A DNA stretch of 64,000 bases, taken from positions 62,001 to 126,000 of the forward strand of contig NZ_KE383916.1 of the NCBI RefSeq assembly GCF_000422765.1. Direction: 5' to 3'. The position numbers and the translations under genes are program-made. This stretch comes from Neptunomonas japonica DSM 18939. GTDB taxonomy: Bacteria > Pseudomonadota > Gammaproteobacteria > Pseudomonadales > Balneatricaceae. Under the pieces are notes generated by a model that ran no database searches, was not told where the DNA came from, and was given only the letters and a program-made list of their open reading frames with translations. Shown here piece after piece: positions 16,521 through 26,068 of this stretch (position 1 is its first letter; the number at the start of each line of letters is the position of its first letter).

Positions 16521-17501
16521 GTGAGAAAAATGTATTCCGAGCAGCGTAAGCACAATTATCTTTTTGTTCTCATGGCGTTTATCCCTTTCGCACTCGTCGG
16601 CTGTGAAGCACCGCTGAACTTAGAAAGTGTGGATAAGGAAACCTCTCAGCCGATCCGACGTACGGACCAGCTACAAGCGATTGCTAGTAACGATCAGGCA
16701 ATGATAGTAGTGGGAAATAATGGCTTGGTGCTGACAACGGCAAAGGGAGAGTTGCAGTGGCAGCGCCATCAGTTAAAAAACCAGCCAAATCTGATTGATG
16801 TGGAGAGCTGTCCTGATCAGAGCTTTATTGCATTGAGCTTTGAAAAGCAAATATGGCGTAGCAATGACAATGGTCAGCAATGGCAACTGATTAATTTAGG
16901 CACTCAAGAAAATATGTTGGATCTAGTCTGCGCACCTGATGGCAGTTATTGGGTGGCGGGTAGCTTTTCAAGCATTCTTTCCAGCCATGATGCTGGAGCA
17001 AGTTGGAAAGAATTCTCTTTCAACGAAGATGCCATGTTAACCAGCATCCAGTTTGTTACTCCTCAGGTTGCTTATGCTACCGGTGAATTTGGCATGGTAG
17101 TGCGCTCTGATGATGCGGGTGCTAGCTGGAGCCTACTTGAACCACTCCCTAATGAGTTTTATCCACAGGCTACATTGTTTAAGAGCAGCGTAGAGGGTTG
17201 GGTCGTTGGGTTAGACGGGGTAGTCATGCATACCTCTAATGCGGGAAAACACTGGCAGGTTCAGCCAACACCCGTTGCTGCGCCTTTGTATGGTTTGCAT
17301 CTGAGTAAGGCTGGGCTTTATGCCTTGGGTGAGAATGCCACTGTTCTTCAAGAGCAAAATGGGCGTTGGGTTTCTGTGACGTCGCCGCCTGTCTCTGCAT
17401 ATTTACGTGCGGCTGAAACCGTGGGCGATCAGTTATTGGTAGCGGGTGGTAACGGTACGTTACTGGCGTTGAATTCCAAAAAAAATAACCATTCGGAATA
17501 A
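16521..17501 (+). CDS. YCF48-like beta-propeller lipoprotein
   Basis: 326 residues from GTG 16521; ATG 16530 is the alternative start. A signal peptide ends in the lipobox LVGC, with Cys28 as the lipidated residue. The rest holds repeated Asp-box-like units (SNDNGQQW, SHDAGASW, SDDAGASW, TSNAGKHW), as in HCF136/YCF48 and BNR propellers. In plants and cyanobacteria such proteins aid photosystem II assembly; in heterotrophs they commonly stand next to RND/MMPL transporters with DUF1302 and DUF1329 genes. A periplasmic assembly or accessory role for the transporter is inferred. The stop is 2 nt before the transporter ATG. Confidence 0.82.
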   Translation: MRKMYSEQRKHNYLFVLMAFIPFALVGCEAPLNLESVDKETSQPIRRTDQLQAIASNDQAMIVVGNNGLVLTTAKGELQWQRHQLKNQPNLIDVESCPDQSFIALSFEKQIWRSNDNGQQWQLINLGTQENMLDLVCAPDGSYWVAGSFSSILSSHDAGASWKEFSFNEDAMLTSIQFVTPQVAYATGEFGMVVRSDDAGASWSLLEPLPNEFYPQATLFKSSVEGWVVGLDGVVMHTSNAGKHWQVQPTPVAAPLYGLHLSKAGLYALGENATVLQEQNGRWVSVTSPPVSAYLRAAETVGDQLLVAGGNGTLLALNSKKNNHSE

Positions 17502-17503
17502 TC

Positions 17504-19936
17504 ATGGATAAACGATCGGCTGAGGCCCATAAAGCTACGCATTGGTTGCACCATCTGGAAGAGATCGTATTTAACTCTCCCAAAGTAATTCTTTCGCTAA
17601 TTCTGATGGCAACTTTATTTTTTGCAGCACAGATACCCAGCGTAAAAATCTATTCTGACTTTGCGGATTTGCTGCCGCAGACTCATCCTTATATTGAGCT
17701 GCATAACGAAATTAAAGAGTCGTTTGGTGGTGCTAACGTCATCATCGTGGGTGTTGAATTTACTGAGCACGATATTTTCAATAACGAGGCGCTGGCACGC
17801 ATCCATCGAATTACTCAAGCTGTCGACTCTCTTCCTGGCGTCAATCACAACCTCGTTGTTAGTGTAACGCACCGTAACTCTCGAAAAGTGTGGTTAACGG
17901 CTGAAGGTAATGTTAACTCTGAGCCTTACTATAACCCTGAAAATACTGACTTGAGTGATCAGAAGTTGGCGTTGTTGCGCAAGGATATAGTCGCTGATGC
18001 ACGTGTATATGGCCCATTAGTGAGCCCAGATAAGCATATGGCGCTGGTTAAAGCGCAGTTGATTGAAGGGCAGTTAGATTATGCAGCGACCTTTAATAAA
18101 ATTCAGGAGTTACGCCAGTTAGAAGCAGCTGATGGTGTGCGTATACATGTAACAGGTCAACCGATGTTGGTGGGTTGGGCATACCAATACCTAAACCAGA
18201 TTATTGAGATTTTTCTGTTCACTGCGCTGATTATGCTGGCGCTGTTGGTATTCTATTTTAGAAAAGCCTACGGGATTCTTGTACCACTTGCTGGCGTGGT
18301 TGTTTCTGCTATCTGGGGAGTTGGTATCATCTCTTTATTTGGCTATAACCTTGATCCTTTAAGCTTAGTTATTCCTTTCCTTATCTCTGCACGTGCTATG
18401 TCACATGGCATTCAGCTGGTGGAGAGGTACTATCTTGAGCTAAATGATCATGATGATCATCATGTTGCGGCAAGACTGACATTCGATAGCCTGTTTCGGC
18501 CTGGAAGCTTAGGTGTAGTTTCTGATGCTGTCGGTTTGTTGTTACTCGCGATTGGCTCTATCCCGTTGAACACTAAACTGGCGCACTATGCCTCGGTATG
18601 GGCGCTAAGCATTATCGTCATCGTACTGTTAGCGGTACCGCTATTGTTGTCTGTATTGCCTAAGCCAAAAAACAGCGAGATTAAACATAATCTGTTTCGC
18701 AATGTGGGTTATTTCTGTGCAGATCTTATTAGCGGCGTTAAACCTGCGAAACGTGCTCTATCTGTCGCGCTTATATTGTTGCTGAGCGGTTTCTACCTGT
18801 CTTCAAATGTTGTTATCGGTGAGTCTGAGCCGGGCTCGCCTATCTTGTATCAAGATCATGATTACAATTTATCCTCAAAGGCTGTTAACGATAGTTTTCC
18901 TGGTTCTGAAGAGATGTATATCGTTGCACAAACTAGTGAAAAGGGCGGTATAAAACGACCTGAGGTGCTTAAAGCGTTAGCTGATTTAGAACGGCACATG
19001 TTGCTTGACCCAGATGTAGGTGGAGCGAAAGGTGCACCGGACTTGGTCAAGCAAGTTAACCGTTTACTGCATAACAATGACCCGCGCTGGCAGCAGATCC
19101 CAGATGATAAATTGTATGTTGGTGGTCTGATGTACACCTACATGATGTCTAATCCGATTCCGGGGGCGTTGAACGAGTTTATCGATACAGATGAGCGTAT
19201 AGCTAACTTAGTCTTTTACTACAAAGATCATCAAGGTGAAACGATTCGTCGTGCTATCCATACGGCTAAACAGTGGATCGCTGCTAATGAGGGGCAAGTT
19301 GAAGGTCTAACTATTCGTCTTGCAGGAGGCACTATCGGTGTTATTGCCTCTCAGAATGAAGCTGCTTTTGAAACCAATTTATGGGTGTTGCCGCTCGTCT
19401 TTTTACTGATTTTCATCTTTGTTGCCGCGTTTTACTCTTCTCTTATGGCAGGAACCATGATGTTTGGTGCGATGTTGTTCGCCACCACTTTGACTTATGC
19501 CTACATGGGAATTGTGGGCATGGGAATCAACAGTAATACCGTTCCAATTATTGCTGTAGGTGTGGGTGTTGGCATCGATTACTCGATTTATATGATGGAT
19601 AGAATTCGCTCTGAAATGGTGCTGCTCGGTGATCTGAATGCTGCAGTAAACCGTGCCATAAGAACAACGGGCCTAGCAGTGAGCTTTACAGCCATTACCT
19701 TGATTGCCGGTATTGTTATGTGGGTGCTTCTGTCGGACCTGCGTTTTCAAGCGGATGCTGCGCTGCTGTTGATTGTGATGATCATTCTCAATGGAGCGGC
19801 TGCGATGCTACTGGTACCTAGTTGGGTGCTGGTATTTAAACCGAACTTTATCGTTAAAGCGTATGTGGACGAAGACGGCGTGATTCATGCCGATCAGAGT
19901 TCTGAAGATGTATCACTTATTACAACCAAGGCATAA
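17504..19936 (+). CDS. RND-superfamily (MMPL-type) transporter
   Basis: 810 residues with the two-half RND/MMPL layout. There is one membrane span near residue 30-48, a large periplasmic domain, a cluster of spans at about 220-390, then a second span near 415, another periplasmic loop, and a cluster at about 625-785. The motif GVGVGIDYSIYMMDRI in the second half is typical of MMPL/HAE-2 pumps. No adaptor (MFP) or TolC gene follows, so it is not a classic tripartite drug pump; the DUF1302 and DUF1329 proteins may take the place of these parts. Substrate is unknown. Phenol, catechol or a co-occurring hydrophobic compound is suggested only by regulation. Confidence 0.88.
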   Translation: MDKRSAEAHKATHWLHHLEEIVFNSPKVILSLILMATLFFAAQIPSVKIYSDFADLLPQTHPYIELHNEIKESFGGANVIIVGVEFTEHDIFNNEALARIHRITQAVDSLPGVNHNLVVSVTHRNSRKVWLTAEGNVNSEPYYNPENTDLSDQKLALLRKDIVADARVYGPLVSPDKHMALVKAQLIEGQLDYAATFNKIQELRQLEAADGVRIHVTGQPMLVGWAYQYLNQIIEIFLFTALIMLALLVFYFRKAYGILVPLAGVVVSAIWGVGIISLFGYNLDPLSLVIPFLISARAMSHGIQLVERYYLELNDHDDHHVAARLTFDSLFRPGSLGVVSDAVGLLLLAIGSIPLNTKLAHYASVWALSIIVIVLLAVPLLLSVLPKPKNSEIKHNLFRNVGYFCADLISGVKPAKRALSVALILLLSGFYLSSNVVIGESEPGSPILYQDHDYNLSSKAVNDSFPGSEEMYIVAQTSEKGGIKRPEVLKALADLERHMLLDPDVGGAKGAPDLVKQVNRLLHNNDPRWQQIPDDKLYVGGLMYTYMMSNPIPGALNEFIDTDERIANLVFYYKDHQGETIRRAIHTAKQWIAANEGQVEGLTIRLAGGTIGVIASQNEAAFETNLWVLPLVFLLIFIFVAAFYSSLMAGTMMFGAMLFATTLTYAYMGIVGMGINSNTVPIIAVGVGVGIDYSIYMMDRIRSEMVLLGDLNAAVNRAIRTTGLAVSFTAITLIAGIVMWVLLSDLRFQADAALLLIVMIILNGAAAMLLVPSWVLVFKPNFIVKAYVDEDGVIHADQSSEDVSLITTKA

Positions 19937-19950
19937 CAGAGGCTATAACT

Positions 19951-21606
19951 ATGTCGAAAAAAATAACAACGACATTCACTCATCTTACTGTAGGCATCGC
20001 TGCCGCTATAAGTACAGGAATGGTCGCCACATCTGTGGTGGCCGCTGAGACAGAATGGGCAGGGTTTATAGAAAATGCTACATACTATCGTGAAGATGTT
20101 GGGCTTTCGAAGTTCCGTAATACCGGTCAAGCAGAGTTTGAAACAAAATTTGAGTCGGATACTTTTCGCTCACTTAAATTGAACGGAACGTTTAGAGCGA
20201 CTTATGATGGTGTTTATGATCTGAACGACGATGAATTTGGTAAAAATTCTGGACATGCTTATCTAGGTGAAAATTGGCATGGGCGTGATACATCAACCGC
20301 GGTATTAACTCCCGGTGTTTCTTTTCCTTGTGAAAATGATCCCACCTTATGTAATAACTTAGATGGTTATATGGATCACAAAGAAAGTGATGCCAAAACC
20401 CCTGACTTTAATGATCAACTCGATTTTATTCGTGAGTTGTATATTAGTGCAGACAAGCAATTAAGTAATGGTGATGTACTCAATATACGCTTGGGTAAAC
20501 AACAGGTTGTTTGGGGTAAAACAGACCTGTTTCGCGTGTTAGATGTTATTAACCCGGTTGATTATTCACGTCACAATATCTATGACGAATTGGAGGATAT
20601 TCGTATCCCCCAGTGGATGCTTACGGCTGAATGGCGAATGGGGCCCAATTCTGTTTTAGATGATTCAAACCTGTCGATGGTTTGGAATTTTGATAAATTT
20701 CGACCTAATAATTTGGGCACATGTGGGCAGTCATATCGGATGATTGATGCCGGCTGTTTTTTTGCATCATCAGCCAACCTTCAGTTGATACCGGGAGGGC
20801 CGTACTCGCAACCCGTACCTATTATCCACGATGTTGAAGATCATGACTGGAGTCTAGCCAATACCCAATTGGGTCTTAAATGGGAGGGCGTCTACGGTGA
20901 TGCAACTTTCTCCGTAAACGCGCTTACTTACCGTCAACAGTTACCCTCATTACACTTTAGACCGATAGCACCAGGCGCCTCTGTTCCTGCTGCAGACGGC
21001 GTGTTTGATATCAAGTTTCCGCGTGTGAATTTACTAGGTGGGTCGATTGATTACTACTCCATGGGTATGGATGCAGTATGGCGCTTAGAGATGGCTTATA
21101 CGCAGGGAGAAGAGCAACCCCGTGATACTGATGGGCATAAAGAAACCGATATGCTGCGTTATGTAATTGGTTTTGATAAAAATATTATTCTGCCTGAATT
21201 AGGTACGCGTAGTGCTTTCTTGTTATCGACTCAGTTGTTTGGTGAACACATTCTGGATCATGAACGTGATATGCCAAATGAAGCCGATAATTGGGTTGGA
21301 ACGTTATTGTTTAAAGGTTGGTATATGAATAACCGCCTTAGCCCTCAGATTATTATCGCTCATGATGTTGGTGCTAATGCCACCGTATATGCGCCGAGTG
21401 TTTCTTGGTCTCCAGATAATAATTGGATGTTTAATGCAGGCGTGAATATTAAATCAGGTGGTAAGAAAGAATTCCCATGGGGTGTTGCATCGGCATTTGG
21501 TGACCCATCTCCTCAAACGGAACCGTTAGCGCGTTTTACTAATGGCCCGATAGGTGTTGCGCACCAGGAAGACGAAGTGCAATTGAGTGTGCGTTACAGC
21601 TTTTGA
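19951..21606 (+). CDS. DUF1302 family outer-membrane protein
   Basis: 551 residues. A Sec signal peptide ends near VVAAE (about residue 32-34). The remainder is rich in alternating aromatic/polar strands, and the protein ends in SVRYSF with a C-terminal Phe, the usual signature for BAM-inserted beta barrels. It fits the DUF1302 family, often paired with DUF1329 and RND transporters in degraders of hydrocarbons, steroids and aromatics. Probably an outer-membrane channel or receptor; direction of transport is unknown. The gene follows the transporter after 14 nt. Confidence 0.85.
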   Translation: MSKKITTTFTHLTVGIAAAISTGMVATSVVAAETEWAGFIENATYYREDVGLSKFRNTGQAEFETKFESDTFRSLKLNGTFRATYDGVYDLNDDEFGKNSGHAYLGENWHGRDTSTAVLTPGVSFPCENDPTLCNNLDGYMDHKESDAKTPDFNDQLDFIRELYISADKQLSNGDVLNIRLGKQQVVWGKTDLFRVLDVINPVDYSRHNIYDELEDIRIPQWMLTAEWRMGPNSVLDDSNLSMVWNFDKFRPNNLGTCGQSYRMIDAGCFFASSANLQLIPGGPYSQPVPIIHDVEDHDWSLANTQLGLKWEGVYGDATFSVNALTYRQQLPSLHFRPIAPGASVPAADGVFDIKFPRVNLLGGSIDYYSMGMDAVWRLEMAYTQGEEQPRDTDGHKETDMLRYVIGFDKNIILPELGTRSAFLLSTQLFGEHILDHERDMPNEADNWVGTLLFKGWYMNNRLSPQIIIAHDVGANATVYAPSVSWSPDNNWMFNAGVNIKSGGKKEFPWGVASAFGDPSPQTEPLARFTNGPIGVAHQEDEVQLSVRYSF

Positions 21607-21639
21607 TTTTTAACAGCTAACAATTACAGGTATAAAAAA

Positions 21640-22956
21640 ATGCTGAAAAATACTTTATTCTCTGCTGCACTGGCTTTAACTACGCTTAGCGGTGTTCAAG
21701 CAGCACAAATATCGGAAGATGTAATTCAGAACAGCTTCTACCCTTATAAAACGGGCACTCCAAGCTTCCCAGGACTCAATGCTGGGATGACAATAAATCA
21801 GGAAAATGTTGATCAGTTTAAAGACGCTCTTGATCCTGCAATGTATACATTTATTAAAAATGGCGCTACTGAAATGAAAGTAGGTGCGACCACCTCTTTT
21901 GATTTGCACCCCAGCTATGTTGAATCAACTCGTAAATACTCCAGTAATGTCTCACTCGGTGCAAAAAGTGGAGAGGTTTCCCCTACAATAGCAGGGAGAC
22001 CTTTTCCGCAAGAACCCTCAATGGATGATCCACGAGCAGGTGAAAAGTTAGCATGGAACTACAAATACGGTTACAACTGGGGGGATTCGGCGGCAATTTA
22101 TCCCTTCTATTGGAAATATAGAAATATGGAGAGCGCTAAGGTCGAGCGTACCATTAAAATGAATTTTCATTTTTTGAACTTTACGCACCGTACCTCGCAG
22201 GCACCTTACCCTGCAATAACTCCTAACCCCTCTAATCTATTTCGCGCAATTTATGTACAGGTTCTTGAACCATTTGATGTGAAAAATACTCAATTGCTTA
22301 TTCAGCGGTTTGAAGATGACACCAAGGTGGATAATGCCTATCTGTATCTTGGGTTTCAGCGCCGAGTTCGCCGATTGTCTTCAGGGCAAACCACTGATGC
22401 CTTCTTAGGATCAGATGTAATGATCGAAGACTTTGAGGGTTATAACGGTCGTATCAGTGATATGAAGTGGTCATATAAAGGCACCAAAAATATGCTGGTT
22501 CCGATGTATAACCATAATGAGATGGACCTCGACTCTAAAACACACTCAGATAAAGACGGTTATCAAGTCATTGCATTTGGTGGGCAGGGTGGTTGTTTCC
22601 CAGATATCACTTGGCAGCTTCGTAAGGTCTATGTTGTAGAGTCACAGCCGGTTGATCAAAACCATCCGATCAGCAAGCGTGAGCACTATATTGATGCTCA
22701 AACCTTTATTATTCCACGAAATATTACTTATGACCGTAAAGGCGATATGTGGAAAAGCTGGACAATAGGTCAGAGCCATCCGGATTATCATTTACCAATT
22801 AATAAAGGCACAGGTGTATCAATTGATGACTCCTTCTCTATGATTGATATACAAGCTCAGCACTGTACAACAGGTCAATTTAAAGGGATTGTAGCTCCTG
22901 ACTTGAACCCTGTAGATAAGTTTAATGTACAGAACATGCGCGCATCAGGCAGCTAA
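21640..22956 (+). CDS. DUF1329 family exported protein
   Basis: 438 residues. The signal peptide is cleaved near GVQAA (about residue 22). Fits the DUF1329 family, which I recall as having a LolB/LppX-like half-barrel thought to bind hydrophobic ligands. It lacks a lipobox, so the mature form is probably periplasmic. Last gene of the cassette, followed by a terminator. A role carrying a hydrophobic substrate between the inner-membrane transporter and the DUF1302 barrel is a reasonable but untested inference. Confidence 0.85.
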   Translation: MLKNTLFSAALALTTLSGVQAAQISEDVIQNSFYPYKTGTPSFPGLNAGMTINQENVDQFKDALDPAMYTFIKNGATEMKVGATTSFDLHPSYVESTRKYSSNVSLGAKSGEVSPTIAGRPFPQEPSMDDPRAGEKLAWNYKYGYNWGDSAAIYPFYWKYRNMESAKVERTIKMNFHFLNFTHRTSQAPYPAITPNPSNLFRAIYVQVLEPFDVKNTQLLIQRFEDDTKVDNAYLYLGFQRRVRRLSSGQTTDAFLGSDVMIEDFEGYNGRISDMKWSYKGTKNMLVPMYNHNEMDLDSKTHSDKDGYQVIAFGGQGGCFPDITWQLRKVYVVESQPVDQNHPISKREHYIDAQTFIIPRNITYDRKGDMWKSWTIGQSHPDYHLPINKGTGVSIDDSFSMIDIQAQHCTTGQFKGIVAPDLNPVDKFNVQNMRASGS

Positions 22957-22985
22957 TCTTCTTAGTTTTTGTTTCATCATACTTT

Positions 22986-23009
22986 GCCCGGCGATCGTCG
23001 GGCTTTTTT
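22986..23009 (+). terminator. Terminator after the envelope cassette
   Basis: GCCCG (22986-22990) and CGGGC (22999-23003) close a hairpin around GCGATCGT, followed by six T. It marks the right end of the phenol-regulated block; 23010-23165 shows no feature I can support. Confidence 0.88.
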
Positions 23010-23165
23010 GTGTAAGCGTGGTTTTCATTATTTATGAGGTATGACTACTGTTATGTAGGTAAGCCAGTAAAGATGAAAATACAAAATCATGTAATGCCGC
23101 TAATTCTTTAAATAGGTGGGCTGTCTTATGACTGAGAGCTTAGAAGGTGTGATTCTCAAAAGGAG

Positions 23166-23242
23166 TGGTGTCCCAGGCAGGATTCGAACCTGCGACCTGC
23201 CCCTTAGGAGGGGGCTGCTCTATCCAGCTGAGCTACTGAGAC
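23166..23242 (-). tRNA. tRNA-Arg (anticodon CCU)
   Basis: Read on the minus strand, 77 nt fold into a full cloverleaf. The acceptor arm is GTCTCAG/CTGGGAC with an A discriminator and encoded CCA; the D-arm has AGCTCAGCTGGAT, and the T-arm GGTTCGAATCC. The anticodon stem GCCCC/GGGGC encloses loop CTCCTAA, giving anticodon CCT, which reads AGG codons. Its 3' end faces the phenol block. The 153 bp to flgN hold no gene. Confidence 0.97.
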
Positions 23243-23395
23243 AAGTTTAAACGAATAATTAACGCACGTTTAAGATGCGGTATATTAAGGCTTTTTTGCC
23301 AGCCTGAAAAGTAGGATCTTTATTTATTGGCCATTACGTAGGTAAAAAGTGGGAATCAACGAAAGTGCTTTTACAAGCAGTCGCTGTAATTGGCT

Positions 23396-23890
23396 TTATG
23401 CCTTGCCGATGTGAGATTGTCCAGTGTAATTACCTTTAGCCCCTTTGGAAGTATACAGCGAATTGCTGGGCTTTTGTCCGCGTAAAGCGGTGAGTAGCTT
23501 ATCTAGACTTTGACTTGAGCGCATTACGATTTGTTCGTTGCGCTGATTAGCATTCATAGTGCTTTTTAGTACAGTTTCCAAATCACTCCAATGAGCTTTG
23601 AACTGCTGTGCAAGTGCTTGGTTTTGGTTTTGAGAAAGTAGTGAAGAAAGACCTTCTTTAGAGACAGGTAAGCCTGCGGCGATTAATAACTCTGCTCTTG
23701 TTTGGTTATTCTGATCAAACTGTCTAAGGATAGTTTGTTTTTCAGTGTTAATGGTCTGGATTGTTTCGATTTCTCGAGCTTTTAGTGCGGCAAGTTCTTG
23801 ATCTAACAGTTTTTCTAATCCGCTTAAAATAGTAATGCCCTCTAAGGCGAGGGCATCAATAGATGCAAGAGTAGAAGAAAAATCTGTCAT
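23396..23890 (-). CDS. flgN: Flagellar chaperone FlgN
   Basis: 164 residues, helical and coiled-coil rich, with the FlgN pattern (LLDQELAALKARE near the N-terminus). Chaperone that keeps hook-associated proteins FlgK and FlgL export-ready in the cytoplasm. It lies 6 nt after flgM in the same transcript, the usual flgM-flgN pair, and is served by the sigma28 promoter upstream of flgM. Confidence 0.9.
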   Translation of the reverse strand: MTDFSSTLASIDALALEGITILSGLEKLLDQELAALKAREIETIQTINTEKQTILRQFDQNNQTRAELLIAAGLPVSKEGLSSLLSQNQNQALAQQFKAHWSDLETVLKSTMNANQRNEQIVMRSSQSLDKLLTALRGQKPSNSLYTSKGAKGNYTGQSHIGKA

Positions 23891-23896
23891 ATAGGG

Positions 23897-24208
23897 TTAT
23901 TCCATCATGGTATCAAAATCGATCATTTTTTCTGCTACTTGCTGAGCATCAATTTTATAGCTACCACTATCTATTGCCGCTTTAATGCTGGCAACACGCT
24001 CACTATCAACATCCGGTGTGTTTGCAATTTTGGCATCAGCCGCTTGCATCGCTTTAACGGTATCGCTTAGCTCAACTGTATCTTTTTGAATAGGCTTAGC
24101 GGAAGTATGGGTGACAGGTGCAGCACTCCCATTACTTTTTTGGGTGCTGACCTTTTCACGAGCTGTCATCGCTTGTTGCGATAAGGAGCTGTTAAGATCA
24201 ATAGCCAT
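23897..24208 (-). CDS. flgM: Anti-sigma28 factor FlgM
   Basis: 103 residues. The C-terminal half (DTVELSDTVKAM, then SERVASIKAAIDSGSY) is the sigma28-binding FlgM domain; the N-terminal half is low complexity and probably disordered. It holds FliA inactive until the hook is complete, then is exported. A GAGGG ribosome site precedes the ATG. A sigma28 promoter directly upstream gives the classic feedback loop. Confidence 0.95.
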   Translation of the reverse strand: MAIDLNSSLSQQAMTAREKVSTQKSNGSAAPVTHTSAKPIQKDTVELSDTVKAMQAADAKIANTPDVDSERVASIKAAIDSGSYKIDAQQVAEKMIDFDTMME

Positions 24209-24240
24209 TTTTTTGCCCTCAAAAACTATGTATATGTTGT

Positions 24241-24267
24241 TTAACGGCTACATTTATTAAAACTTTA
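24241..24267 (-). promoter_or_regulatory. Sigma28 (FliA) promoter of flgM-flgN
   Basis: On the minus strand TAAAGTTT, 11 nt, then GCCGTTAA: the -35 is perfect and the -10 differs from GCCGATAA by one base. It ends 33 nt before the flgM ATG. Confidence 0.88.
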
Positions 24268-24334
24268 GAAGAAAAGTGAAATAAATTATCTAGTCTGCAA
24301 TATGTTGTAATTATAAACATTTGCCTTGAAATAG

Positions 24335-25039
24335 CTACCGAGATACGGATACTCGGCCTCTGCTTTTCACATAGGCGCGGATAACTTTTTGTGATTTGTT
24401 ATTGAGTATTCTTATTTGTTCGCCCTTTTTTCCGCTCTCAAGTGCTGTGCCTTGTGTTCTCACCGCTAGTGAGCCGATTATAGCTTCAATAATAACGATG
24501 TCGTTACGCTCAACCAGTTTCGGAATAAGTAACATATTAGCGGTTAATAACGTGCCTGCAGAAATATTACGGCGGGCAGTCAGGTTAATGATTTGATCAG
24601 GAGTGGTAAAGAAGCTTTGGTTAATCAGGCTGGTATTTCTTCGAACAAATGATAAATCACTAGCTCCAATGCCGGAGCCTTTTAATATGGGGTGTCTTGC
24701 TGTCGCGACCATGGAAAATATATTTACTTTAGCTATGACATAAACAGCCCACTTTTTCGGAGCTTGGCAGCGTACGCGAAGCGAGATCCGACCACCTGTG
24801 GGAAGAGTAGAGGGAGTGGGAATATCAAATTTCGTACATTTTTTAAAATTTGTATGATCATTAATCGGGTTTACGACTATATTGATATTAGATTGAGATT
24901 TTTCTGCGGAAAAGTGTTCGTAAAGATGTTTTTCTACAATGCTTTGTAAAGCTTCCGCTGCACAGTGTGTAGAGAGTAGAGAAACGCTTAATAAAATGAT
25001 GAGAGTGCCGATAACAGGCATTATTCGAAAATAACTCAC
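24335..25039 (-). CDS. flgA: Flagellar P-ring assembly chaperone FlgA
   Basis: 234 residues from a GTG start 9 nt after GGAG. A signal peptide covers the first 28 or so residues, followed by the FlgA/SAF domain in the C-terminal half (about 105-230). It acts in the periplasm to assemble FlgI into the P ring. It is divergent from cheV, the arrangement seen in Pseudomonas and Vibrio. I cannot place its promoter in the short 72-bp gap. Confidence 0.92.
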   Translation of the reverse strand: MSYFRIMPVIGTLIILLSVSLLSTHCAAEALQSIVEKHLYEHFSAEKSQSNINIVVNPINDHTNFKKCTKFDIPTPSTLPTGGRISLRVRCQAPKKWAVYVIAKVNIFSMVATARHPILKGSGIGASDLSFVRRNTSLINQSFFTTPDQIINLTARRNISAGTLLTANMLLIPKLVERNDIVIIEAIIGSLAVRTQGTALESGKKGEQIRILNNKSQKVIRAYVKSRGRVSVSR

Positions 25040-25111
25040 GGAGGCTCCTGGTTTAGAGCAGGGTGTTGTCGTGGTGTCGCTGTTATAGTGACAATAGATT
25101 TGGTGTAGATC

Positions 25112-26053
25112 ATGTCAGGTATTTTAGATACTGTAAACCTGCGTACCCAGATGGTTGGGCAGAACCGTTTAGAGCTTTTATTGTTCGCACTTGAAACCGA
25201 ACAGGTATACGGAATCAATGTGTTTAAAGTACGCGAAGTGCTGCAATGTCCTAAGTTGACAGAAGTTCCGCGGCAAACAACTTCTGTTAAAGGGATGGCA
25301 CATATACGCGGAGAGACAATACCCGTGTTGGATCTTTCTGAAGCGGTGGGGCGCTCTGGTATTCCCAAGGATGAACACCAGCAATGCTTCTTGATAGTTG
25401 CCGAATATAATACGCGCACATTGGCCTTTCTGGTGAGAAAGGTAGATCGTATTTTGAATACTCACTGGGATCAAATTATGGCTCCTCCCGCAGAAATTGG
25501 GGTGGAGAACTATCTGACAGCTGTCTTTGAGTATGAAGATAAGTTAATAGAAATTTTAGATGTTGAGCAGATACTCGCTGATTTGTATCCAATGCATACT
25601 AATGTCAGTGAAGAGATTGCTACTCAAGAGATGAGAAGTAAGGCAAAAGAGTATCATATTTTATGTGTTGATGATTCTAGTGTCGCTCGCAATCAGATGC
25701 AGCGAAGCCTTGAGGATCTAGGCGTTAAGGTGACGACATGTAATAACGGAAAAATTGCATGGGATATGTTGAATAAGCTGTCCGACAGCGGAAATGATGT
25801 TACTGAACTTTTCTTAATGGTTATTTCTGATATTGAAATGCCTGAAATGGACGGTTACACATTGGCTGCAATGATCAGAGAAGATCCGCGGATGGAAAAA
25901 ATGCATATTGTGCTTCATTCTTCATTAAGTGGCGGATTTAATGTCTCGATGGTGAAGAAAGTGGGAGCGGATGGCTTTTTGGCTAAGTTTAATCCTGATG
26001 ATTTAGCGAGTGTGGTTATTGAACGTATTAAGAAGCTTGAGCAGCGGCTGTAG
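25112..26053 (+). CDS. cheV: Chemotaxis coupling/response regulator protein CheV
   Basis: 313 residues. An N-terminal CheW domain (about 20-165) is joined to a receiver (about 185-310) with the DD pair in CVDDSS and phosphoacceptor Asp in VISDIEMPEMDG. The usual LysPro near the end reads KFNP, with the Lys kept. It couples receptors to CheA and can be phosphorylated for adaptation. The flgA-cheV-cheR order is typical of Pseudomonas-like flagellar clusters. Confidence 0.94.
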   Translation: MSGILDTVNLRTQMVGQNRLELLLFALETEQVYGINVFKVREVLQCPKLTEVPRQTTSVKGMAHIRGETIPVLDLSEAVGRSGIPKDEHQQCFLIVAEYNTRTLAFLVRKVDRILNTHWDQIMAPPAEIGVENYLTAVFEYEDKLIEILDVEQILADLYPMHTNVSEEIATQEMRSKAKEYHILCVDDSSVARNQMQRSLEDLGVKVTTCNNGKIAWDMLNKLSDSGNDVTELFLMVISDIEMPEMDGYTLAAMIREDPRMEKMHIVLHSSLSGGFNVSMVKKVGADGFLAKFNPDDLASVVIERIKKLEQRL

Positions 26054-26068
26054 AATGGAAGCATCGCT

